Assembly (NCBI GenBank): GCA_023391105.1
Contig: JAEWBO010000030.1
Span: forward strand, 14,305 to 78,304
Source of the DNA: Bacillota bacterium
GTDB lineage: Bacteria > Bacillota > Clostridia > Christensenellales > SZUA-584
DNA: 64,000 nt
Reading direction: 5' to 3'
Shown here: piece after piece, positions 8,887 through 17,541 of the stretch
How the letters are laid out: every line of letters starts with the position of its first letter
Position numbering within the stretch: the first letter of the stretch is position 1
The notes under the pieces: model-generated
Databases searched by the model: none
What the model saw: only the letters and a program-made list of their open reading frames with translations
Told to the model about the DNA's origin: nothing
Position numbers and translations under genes: made by a program

Positions 8887-8946
8887 ATACTTTAGCTTCA
8901 CAATGGGTCTGGATTCGTATTAAGAGGACATATTTCAGATATGCGG

Positions 8947-9906
8947 TCAGCCTTTGTTTTCGCGCTTAAATATGCTTTTTCTAAAAGCAATCAGTATAAG
9001 CAGTATCACTGCAATAATGATGGCTCGCATAGAATTAAACACGAACAACCCGTATATGAGACGGGTCAACACGGCGATAATTCCCGCCCCGATACAAACC
9101 CGAAAGAACATTTTCGCGCCGCTGTATAACGATACGCCGCCAATAATAGCCGCCAACAATATCTCGACATCCGCGCCGCCGTCATAAAACCGGGCTGCAA
9201 TGGCGCTGTCCGCAAGCACCATCAAGCTCCCAAGCCCAGCCATAAGACCTGCCCCTGTATAGGCATATATCTTAATACGGTGAATATTAAGCCCGCTCAG
9301 CTGAGCCGAGCGTTCGCTTCCTCCTACAGCAAACACCTGCCGTCCTGCCACAGTATAGCGGAATAGCAAGTAACAGCACAACATAATGAACAGTGCAAAG
9401 ATCAGCGAAGTCGGGATCACAAAGGCCGAAACTGATTTAAAAAACTCAAATTCCGGACGCGTATCGAATATAATGATATTATTCGTTATCGCACCTGAAA
9501 TACCTCGTGCCAAAAGTCCCGTTCCCATCGTCGTGATGATGGGCATTATATCTAGTTTAGAAATAAAAACGCCGTTAATCCATCCCACCAAGCCGCCTAA
9601 CACAATTCCGATCAGCACCGCGGGAACCAAACCCATTGTTTGCGTTTCCACCAGATAAAATATGGAACTGGACGACAGTAAGCTGACACTCACTAGGGAC
9701 AGGTCAATCCCCCCTGTGACCAACACGATGCTCTCCGCCATGGCAAGTACAGCCACCAATGCGGCGCTCTTCAGCACGCTGACAATAACGGGGTAAGTAA
9801 AAAAGTAGTTGTTGATCATATATGCGCCAATAAGCAGCGCCATAATGAATACAATATTTCCGACGATTTTATATATACTCCAGGGCCTCTCTTTGCCTTT
9901 AATCAT
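8947..9906 (-). CDS. Sugar ABC transporter permease (RbsC/BPD_transp_2 family)
   Basis: 319 residues with about eight to nine hydrophobic segments and the family's typical stretches ESIVLVTGGIDLSLVSVSLLSS and VGGSERSAQLSGLNIHRIKIYAYTGAGLMAG, the latter holding the cytoplasmic loop that docks the ATPase. It forms the membrane channel for the sugar delivered by the lipoprotein at 12892-13902. ATG 9906 has GGAGG six bases upstream. Oddly, the ribose-type operon partner ATPase (RbsA, about 500 residues) is nowhere in the window, and three enzyme genes separate permease and binding protein. The gene is bracketed by two hairpin terminators. Confidence 0.9.
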   Translation of the reverse strand: MIKGKERPWSIYKIVGNIVFIMALLIGAYMINNYFFTYPVIVSVLKSAALVAVLAMAESIVLVTGGIDLSLVSVSLLSSSSIFYLVETQTMGLVPAVLIGIVLGGLVGWINGVFISKLDIMPIITTMGTGLLARGISGAITNNIIIFDTRPEFEFFKSVSAFVIPTSLIFALFIMLCCYLLFRYTVAGRQVFAVGGSERSAQLSGLNIHRIKIYAYTGAGLMAGLGSLMVLADSAIAARFYDGGADVEILLAAIIGGVSLYSGAKMFFRVCIGAGIIAVLTRLIYGLFVFNSMRAIIIAVILLILIAFRKSIFKRENKG

Positions 9907-9946
9907 CCAACGCCTCCTGAATGCTTTATCTATTGACCAGACATAT

Positions 9947-9981
9947 AAAAAAGACCGCCGTATTCACGGCAGCCCTTTTTT
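9947..9981 (-). terminator. Terminator after cyclase-family gene
   Basis: A stem with core GCCGT/ACGGC extended by two G-U containing pairs, an AATA-type four-base loop, and A6/T6 tracts on both sides. On the minus strand it lies between the cyclase gene (ends 10068) and the permease start (9906). It is 40 bases upstream of the permease ribosome-binding site, so it may act as an attenuator rather than a full stop. Confidence 0.6.
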
Positions 9982-10036
9982 GTCCATCGTAAACCAATCC
10001 TAAGCTGTCCTCATTCATGGCTGCAAATACAGATAG

Positions 10037-10065
10037 ATTATATCATAATCATGCATCAATGAAAG
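10037..10065 (-). promoter_or_regulatory. Possible promoter for the permease gene
   Basis: A perfect TATAAT (minus strand, 10037-10042) lies just past the cyclase stop; the hexamer 17 bases upstream, CTTTCA, is a weak -35. If real, transcripts would begin near 10028 and run through the hairpin at 9947-9981 before reaching the permease. Confidence 0.3.
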
Positions 10066-10067
10066 AG

Positions 10068-10703
10068 TTATTCCTCAATCGCATACGCCCGCACCGGAGA
10101 ACCGTCAAGCCCTTTGAACTTAAGCGGGACAGCATGCAGTTCCACATACTCCTTCGTGATCTGATCAACGTTTGCCAAGCTTTCTACGATAAAAATTTCT
10201 CTTTCCAGTAATAGCGTATGGATTTCGGCATGCCTGATCGCATTCACCGAAGGGCTTTCCAGTCCAACCAGACGAATGCCATGCGACGACAGCCAAGCCA
10301 CCGCCTCTTCACTGAAACCCGGGAATGATGTAAAGAAATCTTCCTTGCCGAAATGCTTGCCCCATCCCGTCCGTATGATAACCGTATCCACACCATCCAG
10401 CTTGTTGGAAAAACGATCGAGCTGTTTCCCCGTGATCTCTTCCAACGGCTTTAAAAATGTGAAATCCATCACGTAAGCACGTCCTATAAACCGGTCGATT
10501 TCGACTTGGTCCACTGACTTGCTGTCCTTAATCTTATGTATCGGGACATCAATATGCGTCCCTGTGTGCGTTCCCAATATGACCTGGCTTACAAAATAAC
10601 CATTCTGATAGTGATGGTGAGTCAAAACCCCCACCGCAGGGTCGGCAGGAAACACGGGCATCTGATGTGTAATTGGATGCGATAAGTCGATAACCTTTTT
10701 CAT
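10068..10703 (-). CDS. Cyclase/kynurenine formamidase-family metal hydrolase
   Basis: 211 residues, the normal size for the Cyclase (PF04199) fold. The metal-binding signature is GTHTGTHIDVPIH (HxGTHxDxPxH), preceded by the family start IDLSHPITHQMPVFPADP, and TVIIRTGWGKHF and GLESPSVN follow at the expected spacing. Known members hydrolyse N-formylkynurenine, isatin or cyclic amides; others in sugar loci have no assigned substrate and could open a lactone. It is encoded 11 bases downstream of the alcohol dehydrogenase gene, so oxidation of a sugar to a lactone followed by ring opening is a reasonable guess. Start supported by AGAGGAG. Confidence 0.87.
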   Translation of the reverse strand: MKKVIDLSHPITHQMPVFPADPAVGVLTHHHYQNGYFVSQVILGTHTGTHIDVPIHKIKDSKSVDQVEIDRFIGRAYVMDFTFLKPLEEITGKQLDRFSNKLDGVDTVIIRTGWGKHFGKEDFFTSFPGFSEEAVAWLSSHGIRLVGLESPSVNAIRHAEIHTLLLEREIFIVESLANVDQITKEYVELHAVPLKFKGLDGSPVRAYAIEE

Positions 10704-10714
10704 ATAGGACTCCT

Positions 10715-11761
10715 CTACGGCTTCAGTATGATTTTGCAGGCGTTTTCTCGCCTTTCCACCATCATATCCAGAGCATTTTTAAAATCTTCGTAACTCTTCA
10801 TGTCCCTGACATGGGTTATCAGATTTTTAACATCCAGCGTACCGTCCTCCAGCATGCTGATCACATCATCCCAAATATTCGGACTTCCCAGAGAACCATA
10901 TAGCGAAATATCCCTGGTAATGAAAGAATCCCAATCGCAAGTCGGTTTTTTAGCACCGAAGAACCCCACCATGCCGACTTTCCCGCACGGATTAATGACC
11001 TTCTTGATGTCATCAAAAACCGATATGCCGCCCGAAGTCTCTATGACTGTATCAATCATCTCACCGTTGGTAATTTCACGTACCCGCTCTGTTAGGTCCT
11101 CCTCGCGAACATTGATATAACCGTCCAGACCGTATGCTTTTGCCTTGTCGAGCCTTTCTTTTCTGGTTCCGGACAGCATCACTTTTTTGGGATTGAACAG
11201 TTTCTTGACGATTTGTGCTGCCTGAAGCCCTATAGGTCCTGGCCCAATGACCAACACATTTTCGTTCGGCTGAATTTGGGACCGTTTCACAGCATAGTAG
11301 GCGACACCAGTCGGTTCGATCATCGCCGCTTCCTCAAACGTTATATTGTCAAACTTATGCAGTGCGGAAACTGGGAATGTGATATACTCGGCAAAGCCTC
11401 CGTCCCGGCTCATCACGCCCGTCTCCGTGCGGTTCACACACATATTCGCTTGGCCTTTCTGACAAAAGCTGCAATGACCACAGCTAACCGTGCATTCTCC
11501 GGAAACCTTGTCACCCACTTTAAAATCGCCGGCATCGGGTCCTACCTCTGTGATGACACCGGACCATTCATGCCCAGGAATCATTGGCAGCTTGCAAAGT
11601 CCATTCTGAATATAAACCATTTCATTGGTAAAAAGCTCATAATCTGTACCGCAAAGACCAATTGCTTTGATTTTAATCACAACCTCGCCAGTCTCAGGCT
11701 TTTTGACGGGTACTTCTTCATAGCGGGCATCATTTGGTCCGTGAATAACTATCGCTTTCAT
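10715..11761 (-). CDS. Zinc-dependent medium-chain alcohol/polyol dehydrogenase
   Basis: 348 residues of the MDR family. Catalytic zinc ligands lie in GLCGTDYELF (Cys) and GHEWSG (His-Glu), and the structural zinc site is CGHCSFCQKGQANMC with four cysteines. The Rossmann motif is VIGPGPIGLQAAQIV. Relatives are sorbitol, threonine and galactitol dehydrogenases that oxidise a secondary hydroxyl with NAD. Start has GGAGG ten bases upstream. It is co-directional with the cyclase (gap 11) and the DUF4432 gene (gap 43), pointing to an early oxidative step of sugar breakdown. Confidence 0.92.
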   Translation of the reverse strand: MKAIVIHGPNDARYEEVPVKKPETGEVVIKIKAIGLCGTDYELFTNEMVYIQNGLCKLPMIPGHEWSGVITEVGPDAGDFKVGDKVSGECTVSCGHCSFCQKGQANMCVNRTETGVMSRDGGFAEYITFPVSALHKFDNITFEEAAMIEPTGVAYYAVKRSQIQPNENVLVIGPGPIGLQAAQIVKKLFNPKKVMLSGTRKERLDKAKAYGLDGYINVREEDLTERVREITNGEMIDTVIETSGGISVFDDIKKVINPCGKVGMVGFFGAKKPTCDWDSFITRDISLYGSLGSPNIWDDVISMLEDGTLDVKNLITHVRDMKSYEDFKNALDMMVERRENACKIILKP

Positions 11762-11804
11762 GGCAGAAAATCCTCCATCGTTTATATTTTTTTGTTATAA
11801 ATGC

Positions 11805-12863
11805 TTAAAGTATTTCTTTGAACGATTTAATCTCTTGTTCGCCTTCAAGAACGCCAATCTCAAGGTTCATTTCCACTTTTTCTTTGGGCTTCAACATGGG
11901 CAGCCACCCGTTTTGTCTTGATTCCGAAATGCCCACATTATAGGTATTGGACGGTTCCATCGCAACAACATAGTCTTGTTTTCCTAACATCTTCCACTGG
12001 TTTCCCACCGGCAATGTTTTCGGATCGTAACCTAAATAAACACCCATCTTAAGCTGTTCATTGATCACTGCCTGATAAACGCGAGACCTGTCAGTTGGCA
12101 TTTCATGCAGGAAAGTCTCAAACTGGTAGTCTGCGATCGGTTCGGACATACTTCTAAAATTGCCCGTATCTGGTTGTTCAGATGTTCGAAGCGCTACCAC
12201 CTTTTTTGCTGAAGAATAAAATCTTGAATTTTCGCTGACGATCGGGAAGGGCTGATTAACATGATACATGATCATAAAAGGAGATTCCTGGTAACCCTCG
12301 TTCTCCACAACGTCTTTAATGAATATCTTCTTCTGTCCGAATAAGCATTTTATCTCACGGGTCAGCACGAGGTTTTCATTGTAAATAATCGCTTCGCGCA
12401 TTTTTCCCGTCACCTTTATAACATAGTCGTTGTCTTCCCAGTACTCTTCGATCCAATACTTTTCAGCAGGTGTGTGGGATATCCGGCCATGGAGCCCATG
12501 ATATTCACCTTGATCCTCACATGGTTCGCCTACCTGTATCAGACCGCATGTTGTCAGCAGCCCGCCGAAGAAGTTGCGCAGCCATTGATGTCCCTGGTTT
12601 TCGAAGTATGTGGGCGCAATGACCCCCACTTTGCTCTGCCAGGCGACAGGAACGCCGCAATAACTAGCCTCTCCGATATCCATGCCTCTGTCAATCAGAA
12701 TCGTAAACACAAGACCGCTGCCGGTTTTCACTTCCACTGCCCTGACGCCAGCCGCTTTCCCCTCCGTAAACTTAAATTCCCGCGCACCAGCGATCTGTGA
12801 CATTGAGCTTATCCTTTCACAGAACTGCTCCTTCGTCAATTGCAACCCATATGCGTTAATCAT
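11805..12863 (-). CDS. DUF4432 family protein (aldose 1-epimerase-like fold)
   Basis: About 352 residues. Segments such as VFTILIDRGMDIGEASYCGVPVAW, LTTCGLIQVG, GLHGRISHTPAEKYW and YHVNQPFP resemble the galactose-mutarotase superfamily branch DUF4432, with conserved His and Glu residues at the usual positions. Its likely job is anomer conversion or recognition of the incoming sugar in the cytoplasm. The start at 12863 is chosen because GAGG lies six bases before it; longer in-frame starts would run into the binding-protein gene whose stop is at 12892. Substrate is unknown. Confidence 0.8.
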   Translation of the reverse strand: MINAYGLQLTKEQFCERISSMSQIAGAREFKFTEGKAAGVRAVEVKTGSGLVFTILIDRGMDIGEASYCGVPVAWQSKVGVIAPTYFENQGHQWLRNFFGGLLTTCGLIQVGEPCEDQGEYHGLHGRISHTPAEKYWIEEYWEDNDYVIKVTGKMREAIIYNENLVLTREIKCLFGQKKIFIKDVVENEGYQESPFMIMYHVNQPFPIVSENSRFYSSAKKVVALRTSEQPDTGNFRSMSEPIADYQFETFLHEMPTDRSRVYQAVINEQLKMGVYLGYDPKTLPVGNQWKMLGKQDYVVAMEPSNTYNVGISESRQNGWLPMLKPKEKVEMNLEIGVLEGEQEIKSFKEIL

Positions 12864-12891
12864 TTTGAACCTCGCATGCATTAATAGTCGT

Positions 12892-13902
12892 TCACAGGAA
12901 ATCGTCCACATTATCTTTCGTGACCACAATGATCCCTGTATCGACCATATCAGGCATCATGCTCACACTTGACCCGTTCTTTAATTGACTGTTGTGGTTG
13001 TAATCATATAAAAATTTCAGACCGTAGTACGACATGGTAAATGTTCGCTGCACAAGCGCGGCTTCTATTTTTCCTTGATCCACAAGCTCCAAAACCTGAG
13101 AGTCTTTATCAAATGCGACCACTTTGATTTCGTTTAGCTTTTGATTCTCACTCAGAGCAATCGCCGCGCCCACGCCACTGGCCGCGTTTGTACCGAAAAG
13201 GCCAGTGATGGATGGAAATTCCTTAAACATCTGTTCAGCGATGTTCGCAGCCTTAGAGGGATCCGCCTGATCATCCATTACCGCCACCACATTGATATCA
13301 GGATACTTGCTCTTGATACATTCCTCGAAGCCACGCTGGCGTTCATCCATGCTATATATCCCTGGAATGGTTAGTATCCCCACATCTCCTTTGCCGTTCA
13401 AGCTCTCGCCAATGATGTCTCCAGCAATATAGCCGGATTGATAATTGTCTGTGCCAAAGTATGTGAGTCGCTTGCTGTTCGGCGCGTCATTGTCAATGCA
13501 GATAACCGGTATACCCATGTCCATTGCCTTGTTGATTGGTTTTGTCATAGTCTCCATATCGATAGGACACACCAGTATTCCGGCCGGCTTCTTTTTAACG
13601 ACCTGTTCAAAAATATCCAGTTGCCTTAAGGCATCGCTGCCGTTCTCACCGGTGAACACGACATCAACGCCCAGTTCCTGTGCGGCCGCCTCCAATCCAA
13701 AGCGGTGATCCTGCCAGTAGGGCAGGATAATATGCATACCAATAGTATAGTAAACCTCTTTTGGTTTATCTTCAGACGCCGTTTCCTGACTTCCAAGTTC
13801 CGGATCTTTGTCCTCGTCTTTGGTTCTGTATATTGATCCGCATCCGGAGAATACAGTAATTAACAGTATTGCTGAAATTATTAATGCTGCGATCTTTTTC
13901 AT
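12892..13902 (-). CDS. Sugar ABC transporter substrate-binding lipoprotein (RbsB-like)
   Basis: 336 residues. A lipoprotein signal ends in FSGC with Cys21 as the lipid anchor, so the protein sits on the outer face of the membrane. The rest is a type I periplasmic-binding fold: GMHIILPYWQDHRFGLEAAAQELG, PVICIDNDAPNS, GIYSMDERQRGFEECI and LFGTNAASGVGAAIAL. It should bind a sugar and deliver it to an RbsC-type permease. Encoded right after the YesM/YesN genes, a common layout for sugar uptake systems in Clostridia. AAAGAGG precedes the ATG. The partner ATPase is missing from the window. Confidence 0.92.
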   Translation of the reverse strand: MKKIAALIISAILLITVFSGCGSIYRTKDEDKDPELGSQETASEDKPKEVYYTIGMHIILPYWQDHRFGLEAAAQELGVDVVFTGENGSDALRQLDIFEQVVKKKPAGILVCPIDMETMTKPINKAMDMGIPVICIDNDAPNSKRLTYFGTDNYQSGYIAGDIIGESLNGKGDVGILTIPGIYSMDERQRGFEECIKSKYPDINVVAVMDDQADPSKAANIAEQMFKEFPSITGLFGTNAASGVGAAIALSENQKLNEIKVVAFDKDSQVLELVDQGKIEAALVQRTFTMSYYGLKFLYDYNHNSQLKNGSSVSMMPDMVDTGIIVVTKDNVDDFL

Positions 13903-13914
13903 TCATACCTCTTT

Positions 13915-13968
13915 CAAAAAAGAAGTCATCCTTTTGTAGCTACAGCATACATATAGGCTACTTCTTTA
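13915..13968 (-). terminator. Possible hairpin between kinase and binding-protein genes
   Basis: On the minus strand AAAGAAGT pairs with ACTTCTTT, followed by a short T-run, with a loop of about 33 bases. It lies in the 106-base gap between the YesM stop (14009) and the binding-protein start. It could reduce read-through from regulators into transport genes; the large loop makes this weak. Confidence 0.35.
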
Positions 13969-14008
13969 TCTAATGTTCTTCAATGCGTCTACTTTCATAT
14001 TTGTTGTA

Positions 14009-15835
14009 CTATTTTATGGTTTTAGGGATCCGAAGCTCTACCTTTGTTCCCATGTGTTTCATGCTGAATATTCTTAAACCAAAACTGTCATCAAATATTA
14101 ATTTAATTCGCTCGTTGATATTGATTAGTCCGAGACCGATCTTTACATGACATTCATTCCTGGAGTTTATTCCTCGGGCGAGACACTCATTAATTGCGTC
14201 AAGGGTCTCTTTGTCGATGCCGTCACCGTCATCCTCGATGGTGATGAGCACACTGTCCAGCGTTGATGTGGTTTTTATCCTCAGCGTTCCTTTTCCGGGT
14301 TTGGTCTCCAATCCGTGCAGAATGGCATTCTCAACCAAAGGCTGAATCGCGAGCTTTGGTATCAAGGAATTTTTCGTATCTTCTTCTATTTCGTTAATCA
14401 CAATAAATTTATTGTTGAACCGGAACTGCTGGATATTCAAATAATTTGCAATATTTTTAAGCTCTTCCTCCAGGGTCACCATAGCATTCTTATTTGTAAT
14501 GCTATATCTGAATATATCCGCCAGCGCTTTGACCATTTTTTCAATGCCTTCAACCTCTTCTTCGATTGCCTGTCCTCTGATCGATTCAAGTGTATTATAA
14601 AGAAAATGCGGATTAATCTGGCTCTGAAGTGCGTCAATTTCCGCCTGCTTTTTCATAATTCCCGCTGTATATTCGCTGTCAATCAGTTGCTTTAAGCGGA
14701 CGATCAGCGAATTCAGATCATTATACATCGGATAAAGCTCATTTCCTCGCTGTACATCCTGCACCTTCAATTCAGAATCGCCCGTCACGATCGCATGCAG
14801 AGCGCCTTCCATGTTTGTGATAGGACGGTAAACCTTCCTGTTGAACAATATGACAATCAGTATGTTTACAACAATCAACAACAAGCTGGAAGAAAGTATA
14901 ATATAGTACATTGAATAGCTCTTCTCGCCAAAAAAGTCGCTGCCCGCAATATAAAGGAGGGTACATCCTGAAGATACGGATTTATCATAAAAAACATATT
15001 TATTCTCACCGTACGCCTTGGTTTCCAGCATCCCGGCAGTGTTGTTCAGCTGATCCCGGAATTGGCCTGTTCTCACCAATTCTTCATCTCCTATAGCATT
15101 CTCATTACGAAACGACATGAGGATCTGCCCGTCGGAGTTGATCATTACAATAGATCCGTTGTTCAGCAAACCCAGATCCTGAAAATAATCACGATACGAT
15201 TCCCAGTTCTTCTCAATGACGACTATGGCATTTTCCTCATGTTCTTCCACCGGCTGATAAAATTTTATAAGCACCATGCTTTGCCCGAGCGTATCCCCTG
15301 TACTCCTCATTAAAATTGTCCCTCTGCTCTTTTGTTTAATGAGCTCAGAATACCTGGATTTGGTCCCGCTCGTATAATAAAATGGACTATAAGGGTTTGT
15401 ATATGAGATCATTCCACCCTTTGGCCGGTATATAGATATGCCTGCGATATCATCGTTTACCTTGAATATTATATCAATAATGGTGTTCAATTCACTGTTG
15501 TTGCTTTGAATCGTTGACGGTTGTTCTTTCTCTTCAAAATAGAAATAGGATTCGTCATAAACCATTCCCGACATTTCTTCTATACGTTTAATTTCAAGCC
15601 GGATATTGAGCGCCACCTGGTTGATATAATGGGATACAGTCTGTATATCTCGCTGCTGATTAGAGCTGTTTGAATAATTAAGATTGATTAATCCATAAAA
15701 AAGCTGTGTAATCAAAACACAGACAAAATAAACGCCAACGATCAAAACGATATTGAATTTTATCCTTAATACTTTGGCCTGCTTTAAAAATTCCCGGATC
15801 CGTTGTGCCAATTTTACAATCCATTTTTCAATCAT
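14009..15835 (-). CDS. YesM-type sensor histidine kinase
   Basis: 608 residues. A first membrane helix near residues 28-50 and a second near 310-335 enclose an extracellular sensor domain. A HAMP-like linker (RPITNMEGALHAIVTGD) follows. The His_kinase domain has QINPHFLYNTLESIRG with the phospho-accepting His at about 410, and the ATPase domain has ENAILHGLE, DDGDGID and GLGLININER. It should sense an extracellular sugar, perhaps through the binding protein, and phosphorylate the partner encoded just upstream (gap 30 bases). ATG has GGAGG nine bases upstream. Confidence 0.95.
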   Translation of the reverse strand: MIEKWIVKLAQRIREFLKQAKVLRIKFNIVLIVGVYFVCVLITQLFYGLINLNYSNSSNQQRDIQTVSHYINQVALNIRLEIKRIEEMSGMVYDESYFYFEEKEQPSTIQSNNSELNTIIDIIFKVNDDIAGISIYRPKGGMISYTNPYSPFYYTSGTKSRYSELIKQKSRGTILMRSTGDTLGQSMVLIKFYQPVEEHEENAIVVIEKNWESYRDYFQDLGLLNNGSIVMINSDGQILMSFRNENAIGDEELVRTGQFRDQLNNTAGMLETKAYGENKYVFYDKSVSSGCTLLYIAGSDFFGEKSYSMYYIILSSSLLLIVVNILIVILFNRKVYRPITNMEGALHAIVTGDSELKVQDVQRGNELYPMYNDLNSLIVRLKQLIDSEYTAGIMKKQAEIDALQSQINPHFLYNTLESIRGQAIEEEVEGIEKMVKALADIFRYSITNKNAMVTLEEELKNIANYLNIQQFRFNNKFIVINEIEEDTKNSLIPKLAIQPLVENAILHGLETKPGKGTLRIKTTSTLDSVLITIEDDGDGIDKETLDAINECLARGINSRNECHVKIGLGLININERIKLIFDDSFGLRIFSMKHMGTKVELRIPKTIK

Positions 15836-15865
15836 ACCGTTCTTCCTCCGTTGGACTGCTCAGCT

Positions 15866-17449
15866 TTAAATATTGAGATTTCGATAGTCTGTCGGGTTGA
15901 CACCTACTTTCTTCTTAAAAAGCCTGCTGAAATACTTTGAGTCCTTATAACCGACCATTGCAGAAACGTCAATGACTTTGTACCTAATGTTCTTTAGAAG
16001 CTCTTTGGCCATATTAATGCGGTAATCACTTAAATAGTCAGTAAAGTTCTCACCCGTTTTCTTTTTAAAAACCTCGCTTACATATGTGGGATTTAAACAC
16101 ACCAATTTTGCGACATCTTCCAGCCTGATATCTGACTTATAATTATCCATGATGTATGCTCTAATTTCACTGATCATCATGTCATTGCCCTCTTGTTTGG
16201 TCTCGGAGTGGACTGCGTCAAACTCCTTAACTATCTGGTTCAGATAAGCTTCGATTTTTATTTTAGACAGGCAATTTTCTATATACAATTCTGCCAGATC
16301 CTTTGTGGTGTGGTCAAGCTGGATTTGTTTCTGCTCCATAATTTTAAAAAGCGTTCTTATGATTGAGACAGCGGCTGTATGGTAAGCCGCAGGATTGTTA
16401 TGCAACTCCCTGTCAGCTTTTCTTAAAATATTTGCAATCTCCTCCGATGCGTTTTTAATATCAAAAACATCAAAATAGGCTGATAGTCTCTTTTCATTGC
16501 GTAGATCGGAAAAAGAATGATCATACTTTGAACCCGGCAATTCAGTTTGCGCGTCAATAATTCTTCCTGTACCCACAACCATTCTTGTATAAATTGCGCT
16601 CATCGCAGTAGAGAATGACTTTCCGATTCCTCCTAATTCTGTTACCGGCTCTCCCATTCCGATTGTGAGATCAATTTGGTCTTTATGGCTCTTTTCTTGC
16701 TGATATGCAGCCATTATCTGCGACAATCCACGCCTTAAGTTGTCTCGTTTTGCGTAGTTGAATATAAATATACCTTTTGAACCTACCGTGTCTGTATACC
16801 AGATGGCTTCAGTGATATATTCCAATATGGTTTCTTTAACACCCGCCAAGAATCGCTGATAATCGGATTCCTGATGACTGTTAAGCGTTTCCCTTGAAAA
16901 AAAGTCTTGCTTGAACACCACAACGCCAAATTCACCATCTGAAAACTGAGTTCCGAACTGACTGTTTAACTCATCAACACCGATGCTCTTTCTTTGATGA
17001 TTGATTATTTTCTTAATTTCATTTTCCAGCAGATGTGAGCCACGGTATTCGATTATTGTTTTTATATGATGCTTTTTATCAATTTTTTCTTTGACAGAAA
17101 GCAATATATCCTGAAGTTCGTCTTTATCCAATGGTTTGACGATATAACCAAAAGCGTCGAATTTGATCGCATTTCTGGCATATTCAAAGTCGCTGTAGCC
17201 GCTTATTATCATAAATTCGGTATCAATATTGAGTTCTCTGACTGTCTTTATAAGTTCAATACCGTCAAGACTGGGCATACGAATGTCTGTAATCACAAGA
17301 TCAGGGTGATGTTCTTTTATAAGATTTAGTGCAGAGAGGCCATCGCTTGCATCCGCAATAATATCGAATCCGAGATTATTCCAGTCTACAATTTTTCGTA
17401 TCAACTTGCAGATCCAGGTTTCATCATCAACAACAATAACTTTATACAT
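15866..17449 (-). CDS. YesN-type response regulator with AraC DNA-binding domain
   Basis: 527 residues. The N-terminal receiver has the acidic pair VVDDE, phospho-acceptor Asp55 in LVITDIRMP and the conserved lysine in IVKPLDKDE. A long central region of about 280 residues of the YesN type follows. The C terminus is an AraC/XylS double helix-turn-helix (RLEDVAKLVCLNPTYVSEVF...VIDVSAMVGYKDSKYFSRLFKKKVG). It is the partner of the YesM kinase and probably activates the transport and catabolic genes of this locus. Start preceded by AAGGG. Confidence 0.95.
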   Translation of the reverse strand: MYKVIVVDDETWICKLIRKIVDWNNLGFDIIADASDGLSALNLIKEHHPDLVITDIRMPSLDGIELIKTVRELNIDTEFMIISGYSDFEYARNAIKFDAFGYIVKPLDKDELQDILLSVKEKIDKKHHIKTIIEYRGSHLLENEIKKIINHQRKSIGVDELNSQFGTQFSDGEFGVVVFKQDFFSRETLNSHQESDYQRFLAGVKETILEYITEAIWYTDTVGSKGIFIFNYAKRDNLRRGLSQIMAAYQQEKSHKDQIDLTIGMGEPVTELGGIGKSFSTAMSAIYTRMVVGTGRIIDAQTELPGSKYDHSFSDLRNEKRLSAYFDVFDIKNASEEIANILRKADRELHNNPAAYHTAAVSIIRTLFKIMEQKQIQLDHTTKDLAELYIENCLSKIKIEAYLNQIVKEFDAVHSETKQEGNDMMISEIRAYIMDNYKSDIRLEDVAKLVCLNPTYVSEVFKKKTGENFTDYLSDYRINMAKELLKNIRYKVIDVSAMVGYKDSKYFSRLFKKKVGVNPTDYRNLNI

Positions 17450-17541
17450 GTTCGTACACCCTTCTAAAATAATAGGTTTGTATGATGAAGCATCATCGTT
17501 ATGGTAATATTTTAGTTCGTTTTCGGCTATCTTTTCTTTGC

